NCBI RefSeq assembly: GCF_003417535.1
Contig: NZ_QVLS01000002.1
Location: 248,001 to 312,000 of the forward strand
DNA from: Hydrogenophaga borbori
GTDB taxonomy: Bacteria > Pseudomonadota > Gammaproteobacteria > Burkholderiales > Burkholderiaceae_C
Reading direction: 5' to 3'
DNA: 64,000 nt
Each line of letters opens with the position of its first letter. Position 1 is the stretch's first letter. Under the pieces are notes generated by a model. It did no database searches. It was given only the letters and a program-made list of their open reading frames with translations, and had not been told where the DNA came from. The position numbers and the translations under genes are program-made. Below are positions 51,685-59,701 of this stretch, one piece after another.

Positions 51685-52766
51685 GCCCGGCGCGTTCCAC
51701 CGCCCGCCCGATGGTCGCCGGCTACCGCCCGATCGATCACCCGGAACTGCGTCCGGTGCCGGCGCGGCGTTCGTCCGATCGGCCCCTGTTGCTCGTGGTG
51801 GTGGACACCGAGGAAGAGTTCGACTGGACCCAGCCCTTCAACCGCGACGCCGTGGCGACGGAGTCGATCCCCGCGCAGGACCATGCCCACGCGGTGTTCG
51901 ACAAGTACGGCATCGTGCCGACCTACGTGCTGGACTATGCGGTGGCCCGCTCGGCGCCGGCGGCGAGCTACCTGCGGCGGCTGGTCGACGCGGGCCGCGC
52001 CCACTTCGGCACGCACTGCCATCCCTGGGTGACGCCGCCGTACGACGACGAGGTCAACGCCTACAACTCCTTCCACGGCAACCTGCCGCCCGAGCTGGAA
52101 GCCGCCAAGCTGGAGGCCAGCACGGAGGCCGTGGCCCAGGCCTTCGGGCAGCGGCCGCTCATCTTCAAGGCCGGACGCTATGGCGTCGGCGCGGCCACCA
52201 TGGGCGTGATCCGGCGCCTGGGCTACCGCATCGATTGCAGCTTCGTGCCGGCCACCAGCTTCGAGCGCGTGCACGGGCCCAACTTCCTGGGCACGTCCAT
52301 GCACCCCTTCTTCGCCGACGAGTCGCGCGATCTGCTGGAGGTGCCGCTGACCGTGGGCTACGGCGGGCGCGCCTGGTGGGCCGGCCAGCGCTTCGCCGCG
52401 CTCTGGGACAACCCCATGCTGCAGCAGCTGCGCGTGCAGTCGGTGCTGAGCCGCCTGGACGTGCTGTGGCGCGCCCGCCTGAGCCCCGAGGGGTTCGACG
52501 CGGACACACAGATCCGATTGATGGAGGCGCTGTACGCGCAGGGCGTGCGGGTGTTCAGCCTGACCTACCATTCACCCTCGCTGGCACCGGGCAACACGCC
52601 TTATGTGCGCAACGAGCACGACCTGCAGGAGTTCCTGCGCCGCATCGACCGCGTCTGCGCGCACTTTCGCGACCGGCTTGGTGGCCAGTTTTCCACGCTG
52701 CTGGACCTGTGGCGCGATGTGGCCGCCACACCGGCGACCGCCCCGAGCGAGCGCGCGGCGGTTTGA
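51681..52766 (+). CDS. Polysaccharide deacetylase (NodB/CE4-like) family protein
   Basis: 361 residues. Start taken as GTG at 51681 because it overlaps the methyltransferase stop as GTGA; an ATG at 51711 is the alternative and neither has a strong ribosome site. The first motif is VVVDTEEEFDW, with the metal/catalytic Asp; a His-x-His motif is in FGTHCHPWVTPP, and a later YHSPSLAPG resembles the closing His motif. There is no signal peptide, so it probably acts on cytoplasmic or lipid-linked sugar, or the family's chemistry is used elsewhere. It resembles WalW-type deacetylases of surface-polysaccharide loci. Confidence 0.85.
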   Translation: MSPARSTARPMVAGYRPIDHPELRPVPARRSSDRPLLLVVVDTEEEFDWTQPFNRDAVATESIPAQDHAHAVFDKYGIVPTYVLDYAVARSAPAASYLRRLVDAGRAHFGTHCHPWVTPPYDDEVNAYNSFHGNLPPELEAAKLEASTEAVAQAFGQRPLIFKAGRYGVGAATMGVIRRLGYRIDCSFVPATSFERVHGPNFLGTSMHPFFADESRDLLEVPLTVGYGGRAWWAGQRFAALWDNPMLQQLRVQSVLSRLDVLWRARLSPEGFDADTQIRLMEALYAQGVRVFSLTYHSPSLAPGNTPYVRNEHDLQEFLRRIDRVCAHFRDRLGGQFSTLLDLWRDVAATPATAPSERAAV

Positions 52767-52773
52767 ACCGCCG
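52756..52773. terminator. Hairpin between convergent genes, possible bidirectional terminator
   Basis: CGGCGGTT and AACCGCCG form an eight-base stem with a two-base centre, overlapping the deacetylase stop and ending six bases before the convergent lipoprotein stop. No T-run follows on either side, so the terminator role is uncertain. Confidence 0.4.
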
Positions 52774-52778
52774 GCCGC

Positions 52779-54965
52779 TCAGCGCGGCACGATGGCGTAG
52801 GACGGGTCGCTGCTGAAGCCGCGCGCACCCGACTCCAGCTGGGGCGTGAACGCCCTCCAGCGCGCATAGGCGGTGGCGGCGTTGTTGGCTCCGGCGTTGC
52901 TGGCGGCGGCGAGCATGCCGCGCGCCACGGCCGCGTAGCCGCCGGCCCAGTCGGGATAGGCGGGATCGCCGACCGCGGCAGAGCCTTCGCAGGCGGCCGA
53001 ACCGTAGTTGGCGCGGTAGAAGTCGGCCCAGTTGTTGATGTAGCTGCCGCCGCTCATGGTTTGCAGCCAGTAGCCCGCGGCGCGGCTGGTGCAGAAACCG
53101 GCCGACTGGGTGCTGGCCAGGAAGCGGTCGATCTGCATGCGGCCCACGCTGTTGAGCACGGCGCTGGCGTTCGGCACGTTGTTCTCGGCCAGCCAGCTCA
53201 TCACGGTGGCGAAGAAGTCCGACTCGTACGACGGCGTCTGGTTGTTGTTGTACTGCGAGATCAGCGCGCCCATGGGCGAGAACAGCGGGCCCGATTTGCC
53301 CGGGCCGTAGGTGGCCAGCGCCCAAGCCATGTTGTTCGACAGCATGGTGTCGAAGTAGCCGTTCATGGCGTGCGAGTCCGGGGCGGCGAAAGCGGCCTCC
53401 GCGATCGAGCGGATGCCCCAGGCCTGGCCGCGCACCTGTTCGGGCATCAGCAGGCCCTTGTCGCGCTCGCGGTAGATGGGGTCGTTGGCGGCGATGTTCC
53501 AGGCGGCCCAGAACATCATTTCGTCGAGGTAGAAGGCGTCGCCGGTGATCAGGTAGGGGATGTACGAGTACGACCCCTGGTGCGCGATGTCCGGCGTCCA
53601 GGCGCTGGAGCCATTGCCCGCGGGCACCGAGGGGCTGGAGGCGCCGTAGCGCAGTGCGATGCCGGGGTACTTGACGACGCTGATGGGCTGGTCGGTGGAC
53701 TCGTCGCGGTAGTGCACGGGGGCGCTGGCGGCGGCGTCGGCGTTGGCCAGCATGGAGGCGCGGGCGCGGTCGTCCTGCGTGATGAGGTAGAGCGCCGTCC
53801 AGCGCGGCAGCGGCGCGATCTCGTCGCGGCCACCGGTACCGGGCATGTTGGTGGTCAGCATGGCCGTGCCCATGGGCCCGGTGTTGCTGCTCGACAGCGA
53901 GCGCGCCTCGTCCAGCAGCACGCTGTCGGGAATGTTTAGGCCCAGGTTGTAGTTCCAGGTGGCGCGGCTGGCCAGGAAGTAGGGCATGTGGTGGCGCAGG
54001 CGGACGTTCGGCGCGGCGCCGCCGCTCCACACCACCTTGTGCCAGCGCGCATGGTGCGTGTGTGTGAACGAGGGCTGCGACAGCAGCGTCTGGCCGTTGG
54101 CCGTGACGGTCAGCGAGTAGCTCAGGTTGGTGGGGTTGGCCTTGAGCGCCCAGTTGTTCTCCATCACCACGTCGGTGCGGATGCGGCTGCCACCGTTGTA
54201 CAGGCGGGTGTGCAGGCGCGCCACCAGGTGCGGGTGGGCCGCGCCGGTGGCCTGGTTGATCATGGGGGCCACGACGTTGAACTCGCTGGCCACCGGGCCG
54301 TGCAGGCGCCGGCCGGCGCCCGAGGCGATGAGTTGCCGCAGCTGCTGCTGCGGGTTGGCCACCAGGGTGGTGCCGTCGGACAGGCGCGCCGTGACCTGCA
54401 GGTTCCAGGCCGGATCGGCCGGTAGCGAGACGGCGGGATTGCTCTTGGCGGCGGGGTAGAGGTTGATCAGGCGCGGGGTATTGGCCGGCAGGCTGGGCAA
54501 GGTGGCGCTGAGCACGGCGAAACGCACGGAGCCGTTGGCGTGGGTGGACACCTCGTCCATCTGCACGGGCACGGTGTTGCCGGCGCTGTCCTGGGCGCTG
54601 AGGCCCTGGCTGGTGGAGAGGTCGCCGCTGCGGAAAGGCTGGCCGAAGGTGATGGGCAGGTTGGTCTGGGCGCTGCCGGACGTCACCTCCACGCAGGTGA
54701 TGGCGCCCGCGGCGCAGGCCAGACCCGCTGCGCCAGCCGAGGGAGCGGGTGGCGGCGGCGGGGGCGGCGGGAAGCCGGGCGGCGGCGCGGTGGGCGGCTG
54801 CGACGCGCCGGGAGGCGACACTGCGCCGGGTGTCTGGGCCGGTGCGTCGCTGACCAGCCCGCCGCTGCCACCGCCGCCACCACAGGCGGCCACCAGACAG
54901 GTGGCGGCAAAGAGCGTCGCGAGCATGGTTCCGCGCTGTTGAACCTCGAAAAAGTAGGTGTTCAT
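52779..54965 (-). CDS. Secreted lipoprotein resembling PcRGLX/YetA polysaccharide-active proteins
   Basis: 728 residues from the ATG at 54965; a GTG at 55007 would put 14 extra residues before the signal. The signal ends in a lipobox (CLVAAC, Cys28), followed by a Gly-rich and then a Pro-rich linker (about 29-85). From about 95 the pattern NLPITFGQPFRSGDL, then VPVQMDEVSTHANGSVRFAVL, matches the N-terminal barrel of the PcRGLX/YetA family, which includes an exo-acting rhamnogalacturonan lyase; the rest looks like an alpha-toroid (DDRARASMLANADAAA, YLITGDAFYLDEMMFWAAWN). Activity on polysaccharide is inferred; I cannot verify catalytic residues. It would sit on a membrane facing the periplasm or outside. 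It is convergent with the deacetylase and divergent from the polymerase-like gene, so it probably trims or processes the polysaccharide made here. Confidence 0.7.
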   Translation of the reverse strand: MNTYFFEVQQRGTMLATLFAATCLVAACGGGGGSGGLVSDAPAQTPGAVSPPGASQPPTAPPPGFPPPPPPPPAPSAGAAGLACAAGAITCVEVTSGSAQTNLPITFGQPFRSGDLSTSQGLSAQDSAGNTVPVQMDEVSTHANGSVRFAVLSATLPSLPANTPRLINLYPAAKSNPAVSLPADPAWNLQVTARLSDGTTLVANPQQQLRQLIASGAGRRLHGPVASEFNVVAPMINQATGAAHPHLVARLHTRLYNGGSRIRTDVVMENNWALKANPTNLSYSLTVTANGQTLLSQPSFTHTHHARWHKVVWSGGAAPNVRLRHHMPYFLASRATWNYNLGLNIPDSVLLDEARSLSSSNTGPMGTAMLTTNMPGTGGRDEIAPLPRWTALYLITQDDRARASMLANADAAASAPVHYRDESTDQPISVVKYPGIALRYGASSPSVPAGNGSSAWTPDIAHQGSYSYIPYLITGDAFYLDEMMFWAAWNIAANDPIYRERDKGLLMPEQVRGQAWGIRSIAEAAFAAPDSHAMNGYFDTMLSNNMAWALATYGPGKSGPLFSPMGALISQYNNNQTPSYESDFFATVMSWLAENNVPNASAVLNSVGRMQIDRFLASTQSAGFCTSRAAGYWLQTMSGGSYINNWADFYRANYGSAACEGSAAVGDPAYPDWAGGYAAVARGMLAAASNAGANNAATAYARWRAFTPQLESGARGFSSDPSYAIVPR

Positions 54966-55246
54966 GGATGACAGGTCAAACAATCTCTGCGCCGGGCCAC
55001 GCGGCACCGACAGAAGGTCACCGAGGTTCTTGGAAGCGGGAAGGACGGGCGCCGCGTGAACGCCTGGAGGGAATTTGGCGGCGCGTGGATTTTTTCACGA
55101 ATTCGTGACGCCAAGGATTCAGAATGTGAGTTCCGCCGAAATCGAAACCATCTGAAAAGGCCCGGGCTTTGTCTCGGTGGCCTGCAGGGTCTGCGGGCCC
55201 TGGCGGGGCAGATACCGTGGTTTCGGATTGATACATTTGGGTCTTC
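54966..55246. other. Divergent intergenic region of the lipoprotein and polymerase-like genes
   Basis: 281 bases, moderately AT-richer in the middle, with no credible gene. It must hold both promoters. Its most distinct element is the perfect palindrome at 55095-55108; I could not assign -35/-10 pairs with confidence. Confidence 0.6.
55095..55108. promoter_or_regulatory. Perfect 14-base palindrome, operator-like
   Basis: TCACGAATTCGTGA is fully self-complementary and lies near the middle of the divergent region, preceded by a run of five T. It has the form of a dimeric repressor or activator site that could control both genes. Confidence 0.45.
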
Positions 55247-57184
55247 ATGACCGTTCGAGCCCTGAAGACGCTGGCGGCCGCCGCCCTTGCCCTGAGCACC
55301 GCCGCCGCGGCCTTGATCGGGGCATCGGCCCACCCGGTCCTGCCGCTGGGCCTGGGCGCAGGGGTACTGCTGGCGATGGCGCTGACGGCCTGGCGCCCAT
55401 TGCTGGGCGCGTGGCTGCTGCCGGCGCTGCTGCCCTGGGCCAGCCAGGCCGTGCACACCGGCTGGCTCATGTTCGACGAGTTCGACCTGATGGTGCTGGC
55501 CGTGGCGGCCGGCGGCTGGGGCGCCTGGGCGCTGCAGGCCTGGCGGCACCGCGACGGCGGGCCGGCGCTGGACCGGCGCTCGCTCGCGCTGTCGGGCGCC
55601 TTGCTGGTGGTGGCGGCCTGGGGTGCGGGCCGCGCCCTGGGCGATGGCGGGGCCTGGCCGTCCTGGGCCTTGTTCCCCTTCGCCGACTATGCGTCGCCGG
55701 CCAACGCCTGGCGGTCGAGCAAGTCGCTGGTCTGGGCGGCGCTGCTGTTGCCGCTGTGGAGCAGCGGCAATGGCGAATCGCGGCAGCGCTGGCGCCTGGC
55801 CTGGTGGCGCGGCTGCCTCACGGGCCTGGCCACGGTCTGCGCTCTGGTGCTGCTGGAGCGCGTGCTGTACGCCGGCCTGTTCGACCTGTGGTCGGGCTAC
55901 CGCACCACCGCCTGGTTCTGGGAAATGCACGTGGGCGGCGGTGCCATCGACGCCTACCTCGCCCTCAGCCTGCCGCTGGCCGCCTGGTGGTGGTTGCGCG
56001 CGCGCGGCCCATGGGCCTGGTGGGCGGCGGCCGCGCTGTTCGTGCTGGGCTGCCATGTGGTGCTGACGACCCAGTCGCGCGGCCTGTACGGCGCGGCGCT
56101 GATCGGCACGCTGCTGGCCGCCGCCTTGCACCGGCTGATGCCACTGGGGGCATCAGCCGGCGACCGGGCGCCGCCGCGCCTGGGCAATGCCGTGGTGGTG
56201 TCGCTGGTGCTGGCCCAACTGGTCTGGGTGCTGCTCGGGACCACCGCCATCGCGCAGCGGCTGGCGCGCTCGGGCCAGGACTTCAGCGATCGCTTCGGCC
56301 ATTGGCGGGCCGTGGCCTCGGCGGCCGATGGCATGGCGGACGTGGCCCTGGGCATCGGCGCCGGCCGCCTGCCGGCGCGCTGGGCCGAGCGCCCCGACGG
56401 GGGGATGCCGGGCCGCGTGCAGTGGCCGACGGCCGACGGCGCGACGCGCCTGCGGCTGCACGGCCCCGATCGTGCGGGCCTGGACGGCGTGCGCTTCGCG
56501 GTGGTGCAGCGCCTGCGCGGCTTCGAGGCCGGCACCTACCGCGCGCGACTGGTCTACGAGGCGCGCCCCGGGCTGCGGCTGCTGGTCAGTGCCTGCGAAC
56601 GCCACCTGATCTACGACCGCCGCTGCCAGTGGCGCTTCATCCGCCACGCGGACGACGCCGCCGGCGAGACCGGCCGGGTGGTGCGCGAGGTGGATCTGTT
56701 CGGCGATTCGCTGGCCCCCGACGCGCCGCTGGCGGGCTGGCGTGAAGGCTTTTTCAGCCTGTCGGTGCTGAACCCCGGCGTGGCGGTGACGGTCGAGCGC
56801 CTCGAGCTGTTCGATCCCCAGGGCCGCCAGCGCTTGCTCAACACCGGCTTCGAGCAGGGGGCCGCCCGCTGGCTGCCCGCCGCCCAGGGGCATTTCGAAC
56901 CCTGGCACGCGGACAACCTGTACCTGGAGGTGCTGGTCGAGCGCGGCGCCGTCGTGCTGGTGGCGCTGCTGGCCTGGCTGGTCGGCACGGCGCAGGCTGC
57001 CTGGCGCGGGGTGCGGGAACGCGAGCCATTGGCCGGCGCCTGGCTGGCCGGCGTGGTCGCCATCGCGGCGCTCGGTCTGCTCATCAGCGTGACCGAAGTG
57101 CCCCGGGTGGCCTGGTGCTGGTGGGTCACCCTGGGCCTTGGCTTGGCATTCGGGCGAAATACTTCACACAAAAGCAGGATGTAA
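55247..57184 (+). CDS. O-antigen ligase/polymerase-like membrane protein with an inserted soluble domain
   Basis: 645 residues, longer than the usual 400-450. Residues 1-350 contain about nine hydrophobic segments. The characteristic RFGHWRAVASA block of Wzy/WaaL proteins is near 345-360 and the HADNLYLEVLVERG block near 560, followed by two or three more membrane segments. Between these blocks lies a polar insertion of about 200 residues with beta-rich, carbohydrate-binding-like appearance (VTVERLELFDPQGRQ, LLNTGFEQGAARW). The protein would polymerise or ligate lipid-linked glycans on the periplasmic face, with the insertion in the large periplasmic loop. The ribosome site is weak (GGG at 55239-55241). 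It lies just before an EpsB-type initiating transferase, which fits an exopolysaccharide locus. Confidence 0.75.
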   Translation: MTVRALKTLAAAALALSTAAAALIGASAHPVLPLGLGAGVLLAMALTAWRPLLGAWLLPALLPWASQAVHTGWLMFDEFDLMVLAVAAGGWGAWALQAWRHRDGGPALDRRSLALSGALLVVAAWGAGRALGDGGAWPSWALFPFADYASPANAWRSSKSLVWAALLLPLWSSGNGESRQRWRLAWWRGCLTGLATVCALVLLERVLYAGLFDLWSGYRTTAWFWEMHVGGGAIDAYLALSLPLAAWWWLRARGPWAWWAAAALFVLGCHVVLTTQSRGLYGAALIGTLLAAALHRLMPLGASAGDRAPPRLGNAVVVSLVLAQLVWVLLGTTAIAQRLARSGQDFSDRFGHWRAVASAADGMADVALGIGAGRLPARWAERPDGGMPGRVQWPTADGATRLRLHGPDRAGLDGVRFAVVQRLRGFEAGTYRARLVYEARPGLRLLVSACERHLIYDRRCQWRFIRHADDAAGETGRVVREVDLFGDSLAPDAPLAGWREGFFSLSVLNPGVAVTVERLELFDPQGRQRLLNTGFEQGAARWLPAAQGHFEPWHADNLYLEVLVERGAVVLVALLAWLVGTAQAAWRGVREREPLAGAWLAGVVAIAALGLLISVTEVPRVAWCWWVTLGLGLAFGRNTSHKSRM

Positions 57185-57197
57185 GCGATTGTGTTGA
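57185..57197 (+). repeat. 13-base word GCGATTGTGTTGA, copy 2
   Basis: Identical to 50742-50754; here it overlaps the candidate -35 region of the glycosylphosphotransferase gene. Confidence 0.3.
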
Positions 57198-57217
57198 CAT
57201 GGTGTGGCCACTATCCT
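57189..57217 (+). promoter_or_regulatory. Candidate promoter of the glycosylphosphotransferase gene
   Basis: TTGTGT (57189-57194), 17 bases, TATCCT (57212-57217). A better-looking TTGACA at 57194-57199 has no suitable -10 at normal spacing. A leader of about 65 bases would precede the GTG at 57288. Confidence 0.35.
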
Positions 57218-57287
57218 CGGACGAATGGGCAGGATGCGGTAGGGAGTACCCACATGACACCGATCTGCCGTGCCCGGAGAACCGCGC

Positions 57288-58682
57288 GTGATCAGGATCT
57301 TCAACCACTATTTCGACCGACACACCCTCATCCAGCTGTTGCTTGACGTCACGCTGGTCGCCGGCGTTTTCGTCGGCGCGCTGATCGCACTCTCCAAGCC
57401 CGAAGACCTCACCAGCGCCCAGATCGGCCGCGGCGCGGCGCGCGGCCTGCTGATGGGCATCGGCTTCCTGGCGATCAACGCCGCCCTGGGCTTCTACGAC
57501 CGCCGCACCATCCTGTCCACCCGGCAAGCGCTGGCGCGTTCGCTGGTGTCGTTCAGCCTGACCACGGCCCTGGTGGTGGCGGTGTTGCTGCTGCTGCCGC
57601 TGCAGGCCTTCTACGGCCGCACCTGGTCGGTGGTGCTGATCATGATGGTCACCGCCGTGCTGCTGCTGTACCAGGTGCTGGTGGGGGAATTCCTGCCGAA
57701 GGCCATTCCCAGGCGCCGGGTGCTGGTGTTCGGCACCGGCGCGCGCGCGCTGGCCGTGGGCCGTGCGCTGGAATTGCCCGGGGCCAACGCCGAACTCTGC
57801 GGCTACCTGGCCGGCCCCAATGAACAGGAGCAGCAGGTGCCCGCCGGCAAGGTGATCACCACCCAGCAGGCCTTGACGGATCTGGTGCAGAGCCGGCGCA
57901 TCGACGAGATCGTCGTGGCCATCACCGAGCGGCGCGGCGGCAGCATGCCCATGCGGGCATTGCTCGACTGCAAGCTGGGCGGCGTGCGCGTCACCGACAT
58001 CGCCGCCTTCTATGAGCAGAACCTCGGCCAGATCCGGCTGGAGGCCGTGTCGGCCGGCTGGCTCATCTTCGGCGACGGTTTCAACCAGGGGGTGGTGCGT
58101 ACCACCATCAAGCGCCTCTTCGACATCCTGGGCGCGTCGGTGCTGATCCTGATCTCGCTGCCGATCATGGCGATCGCGGCGCTGGCCATCAAGCTGGAGA
58201 GCCCTGGCCCCATCCTGTACCGCCAGGAACGCATCGGCCTGAACAACCGCCCCTTCAACGTGGTGAAGTTCCGCAGCATGCGCACCGACGCCGAGAAGGA
58301 CGGCGTGCCGCGCTGGGCCACCGCCGGCGACAGCCGCGTCACCCGCGTGGGCAAGGTCATCCGCAAACTGCGCGTGGACGAACTGCCTCAGCTCTTCTCG
58401 GTGCTCAACGGCGACATGAGCCTGGTGGGTCCGCGCCCGGAGCGGGGCTTCTTTGTTGACAAGCTGATCCAGGAAATCCCGTTCTACGCGGTGCGCCACA
58501 GCGTCAAGCCGGGGGTGACGGGCTGGGCCCAGGTGCGGTACCAGTACGGCTCGACCGTGGAAGACACCGCCGAGAAGCTCCAATACGACCTGTATTACGT
58601 GAAAAACCACTCACTTTTTCTTGATCTGGTGGTGCTGTTCGAGACGGTGGGGGTAGTGTTAACAGGTAAGGGCGCGCAATGA
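57288..58682 (+). CDS. Exopolysaccharide polyprenyl glycosylphosphotransferase (EpsB-type, exosortase-associated family)
   Basis: 464 residues. The GTG at 57288 has GGAGA (57275-57279) and gives VIRIFNHYFDRH, the N-terminus I recall for this family. It has four N-terminal membrane segments, then a Rossmann-like domain (RRVLVFGTGARA near 145), and the bacterial sugar-transferase domain from about 270: KRLFDILGASVL, SPGPILYRQERIG, VKFRSMRTDAEKDG, DELPQLFSVLNGDMSLVGPRPE, here cited as short blocks, and PGVTGWAQV. It transfers a sugar-1-phosphate to undecaprenyl phosphate at the inner membrane and so starts repeat-unit synthesis. The family typically accompanies exosortase/PEP-CTERM loci, which agrees with the hydrolase families in the two synthase arms. 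An out-of-frame ORF with a good ribosome site (57254-57346) overlaps the start. Confidence 0.93.
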   Translation: MIRIFNHYFDRHTLIQLLLDVTLVAGVFVGALIALSKPEDLTSAQIGRGAARGLLMGIGFLAINAALGFYDRRTILSTRQALARSLVSFSLTTALVVAVLLLLPLQAFYGRTWSVVLIMMVTAVLLLYQVLVGEFLPKAIPRRRVLVFGTGARALAVGRALELPGANAELCGYLAGPNEQEQQVPAGKVITTQQALTDLVQSRRIDEIVVAITERRGGSMPMRALLDCKLGGVRVTDIAAFYEQNLGQIRLEAVSAGWLIFGDGFNQGVVRTTIKRLFDILGASVLILISLPIMAIAALAIKLESPGPILYRQERIGLNNRPFNVVKFRSMRTDAEKDGVPRWATAGDSRVTRVGKVIRKLRVDELPQLFSVLNGDMSLVGPRPERGFFVDKLIQEIPFYAVRHSVKPGVTGWAQVRYQYGSTVEDTAEKLQYDLYYVKNHSLFLDLVVLFETVGVVLTGKGAQ

Positions 58683-58703
58683 GGCTGCCGGCCGTCCAGA
58701 CGA

Positions 58704-58732
58704 TTACTTTTTGCTACAGATCGATCTACAAT
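58704..58732 (+). promoter_or_regulatory. Candidate promoter of the SHGYWKN/HPr-rel-A operon
   Basis: TACAAT (58727-58732) is a good -10; the hexamer 17 bases upstream (TTACTT, 58704-58709) is weak. An inverted repeat GCCAAA (58749-58754)/TTTGGC (58765-58770) lies in the leader, before AAGGAG (58781-58786) and the ATG at 58794. Confidence 0.35.
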
Positions 58733-58793
58733 ACCCCGTATACGTGCGGCCAAACTCGCGGGGTTTTGGCTGTCAGGCCGAAGGAGTTTTTCC

Positions 58794-59408
58794 ATGTCCG
58801 ATGTGAACCAATCTGAAGACGGCGCCGTGCGGGAAGCCGGGGCCCAAAAGTCCGGGGTCTCGCGTCGCCATTTGGTTCGGGCCGGCCTCAGCGCCGCGCC
58901 CGTGCTGGCCGCGCTCAAGAGCAACACCGTGCTCGCTGGCGGCGACCACACCTGCATCAAGCCCTCTACCTTCTCCTCGCTGCGCGCGGCGCAGATGAAG
59001 GTGAGCGCTCGGCGCGAGATCAAGACCGACTACGAGTGCCAGTCGCACGGTTACTGGAAGAACCGCGACAACGGCCTGCCGCGCGACTACAAGACCACCA
59101 CCCGGTTCCTGTCCACGGAAACGGGCTTCACCCAGAACCCGGCCGGCGTCTTCACCGGCAAGAGCCTGCAGCAGGTGCTGGAGTCCGGCGGAAACCAGGG
59201 CAATACCGCGCTGGCCCGCCACGTTGTCGCCGCCTTCCTCACGGCCAAGGCCTACCAGAACGACCCGTCGCGCGTGATGCTCACCCAGGCGCAGTGCCGC
59301 GCCATCTGGAACGGCCAAGGTGTCTGGCAGCCCTTCGCGGGCACCACCTGGACGCTGAGCCAGACCATGGCCTATTTCGACCTGGTCTACGGTCCTTCGT
59401 TTCTGTGA
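58794..59408 (+). CDS. Tat-like exported protein with SHGYWKN motif, first gene of the HPr-rel-A-like operon
   Basis: 204 residues; strong AAGGAG at seven bases. The N-terminus has a twin-arginine-like signal (SRRHLVRAGLSAAPVLAAL, residues 23-41). The mature part opens with Cys54 and then ECQSHGYWKN at 81-90, a motif I associate with repeat or anchor domains of exported proteins (HGYWKN...P), followed by FLSTETGF, VFTGKSLQQVL and LARHVVAAFLTAKAY. I do not know a function. Its own promoter and RBS, and GTGA coupling to a PqqD-like gene, make it the candidate substrate of the downstream PqqD/kinase/nucleotidyltransferase set (inference). A lipid or peptidoglycan-facing structural protein is the alternative. 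Confidence 0.8.
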   Translation: MSDVNQSEDGAVREAGAQKSGVSRRHLVRAGLSAAPVLAALKSNTVLAGGDHTCIKPSTFSSLRAAQMKVSARREIKTDYECQSHGYWKNRDNGLPRDYKTTTRFLSTETGFTQNPAGVFTGKSLQQVLESGGNQGNTALARHVVAAFLTAKAYQNDPSRVMLTQAQCRAIWNGQGVWQPFAGTTWTLSQTMAYFDLVYGPSFL

Positions 59409-59701
59409 CCCTGGCACCAGGCGATCCGTTCGCCTGGGTCTGTCGGCGCACGCAGGCGCTGTACCTGCGGCGATGGCCCGATGGCGGCGTGGTCTACGAC
59501 GCCGCGGACGGCAGCCTCAGTGCCATTTCGCCCGTGGCGGCCGAGCTCATCGAGCGGCTGCTGGATGGGCGGCCCGCCGACGCCGAATCCCTGGCGCGGC
59601 ATCTGCTGCAAGCCCCCCCTGAAGCCGAGGACGTCGAGGGCGTGCGCCAGCACCTCGCGCAGTTCGAGCACATGGGTTTCATCGAACGGGTGTCTGCGTG
59701 A
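59405..59701 (+). CDS. PqqD-like peptide-chaperone family protein (HPr-rel-A system)
   Basis: 98 residues; the GTG overlaps the upstream stop (GTGA). PqqD-like features: an early W-x-C-x-R strand, YDAADGSLSAISPVAAELIERLL and the C-terminal winged-helix block VEGVRQHLAQFEHMGFIERV. PqqD proteins bind precursor peptides for modifying enzymes. In the HPr-rel-A system a PqqD-family protein is encoded next to an HprK-related kinase, exactly as here (GTGA overlap with the next gene). Partner protein unknown; the exported protein upstream is the nearest candidate. Confidence 0.8.
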   Translation: MTLAPGDPFAWVCRRTQALYLRRWPDGGVVYDAADGSLSAISPVAAELIERLLDGRPADAESLARHLLQAPPEAEDVEGVRQHLAQFEHMGFIERVSA

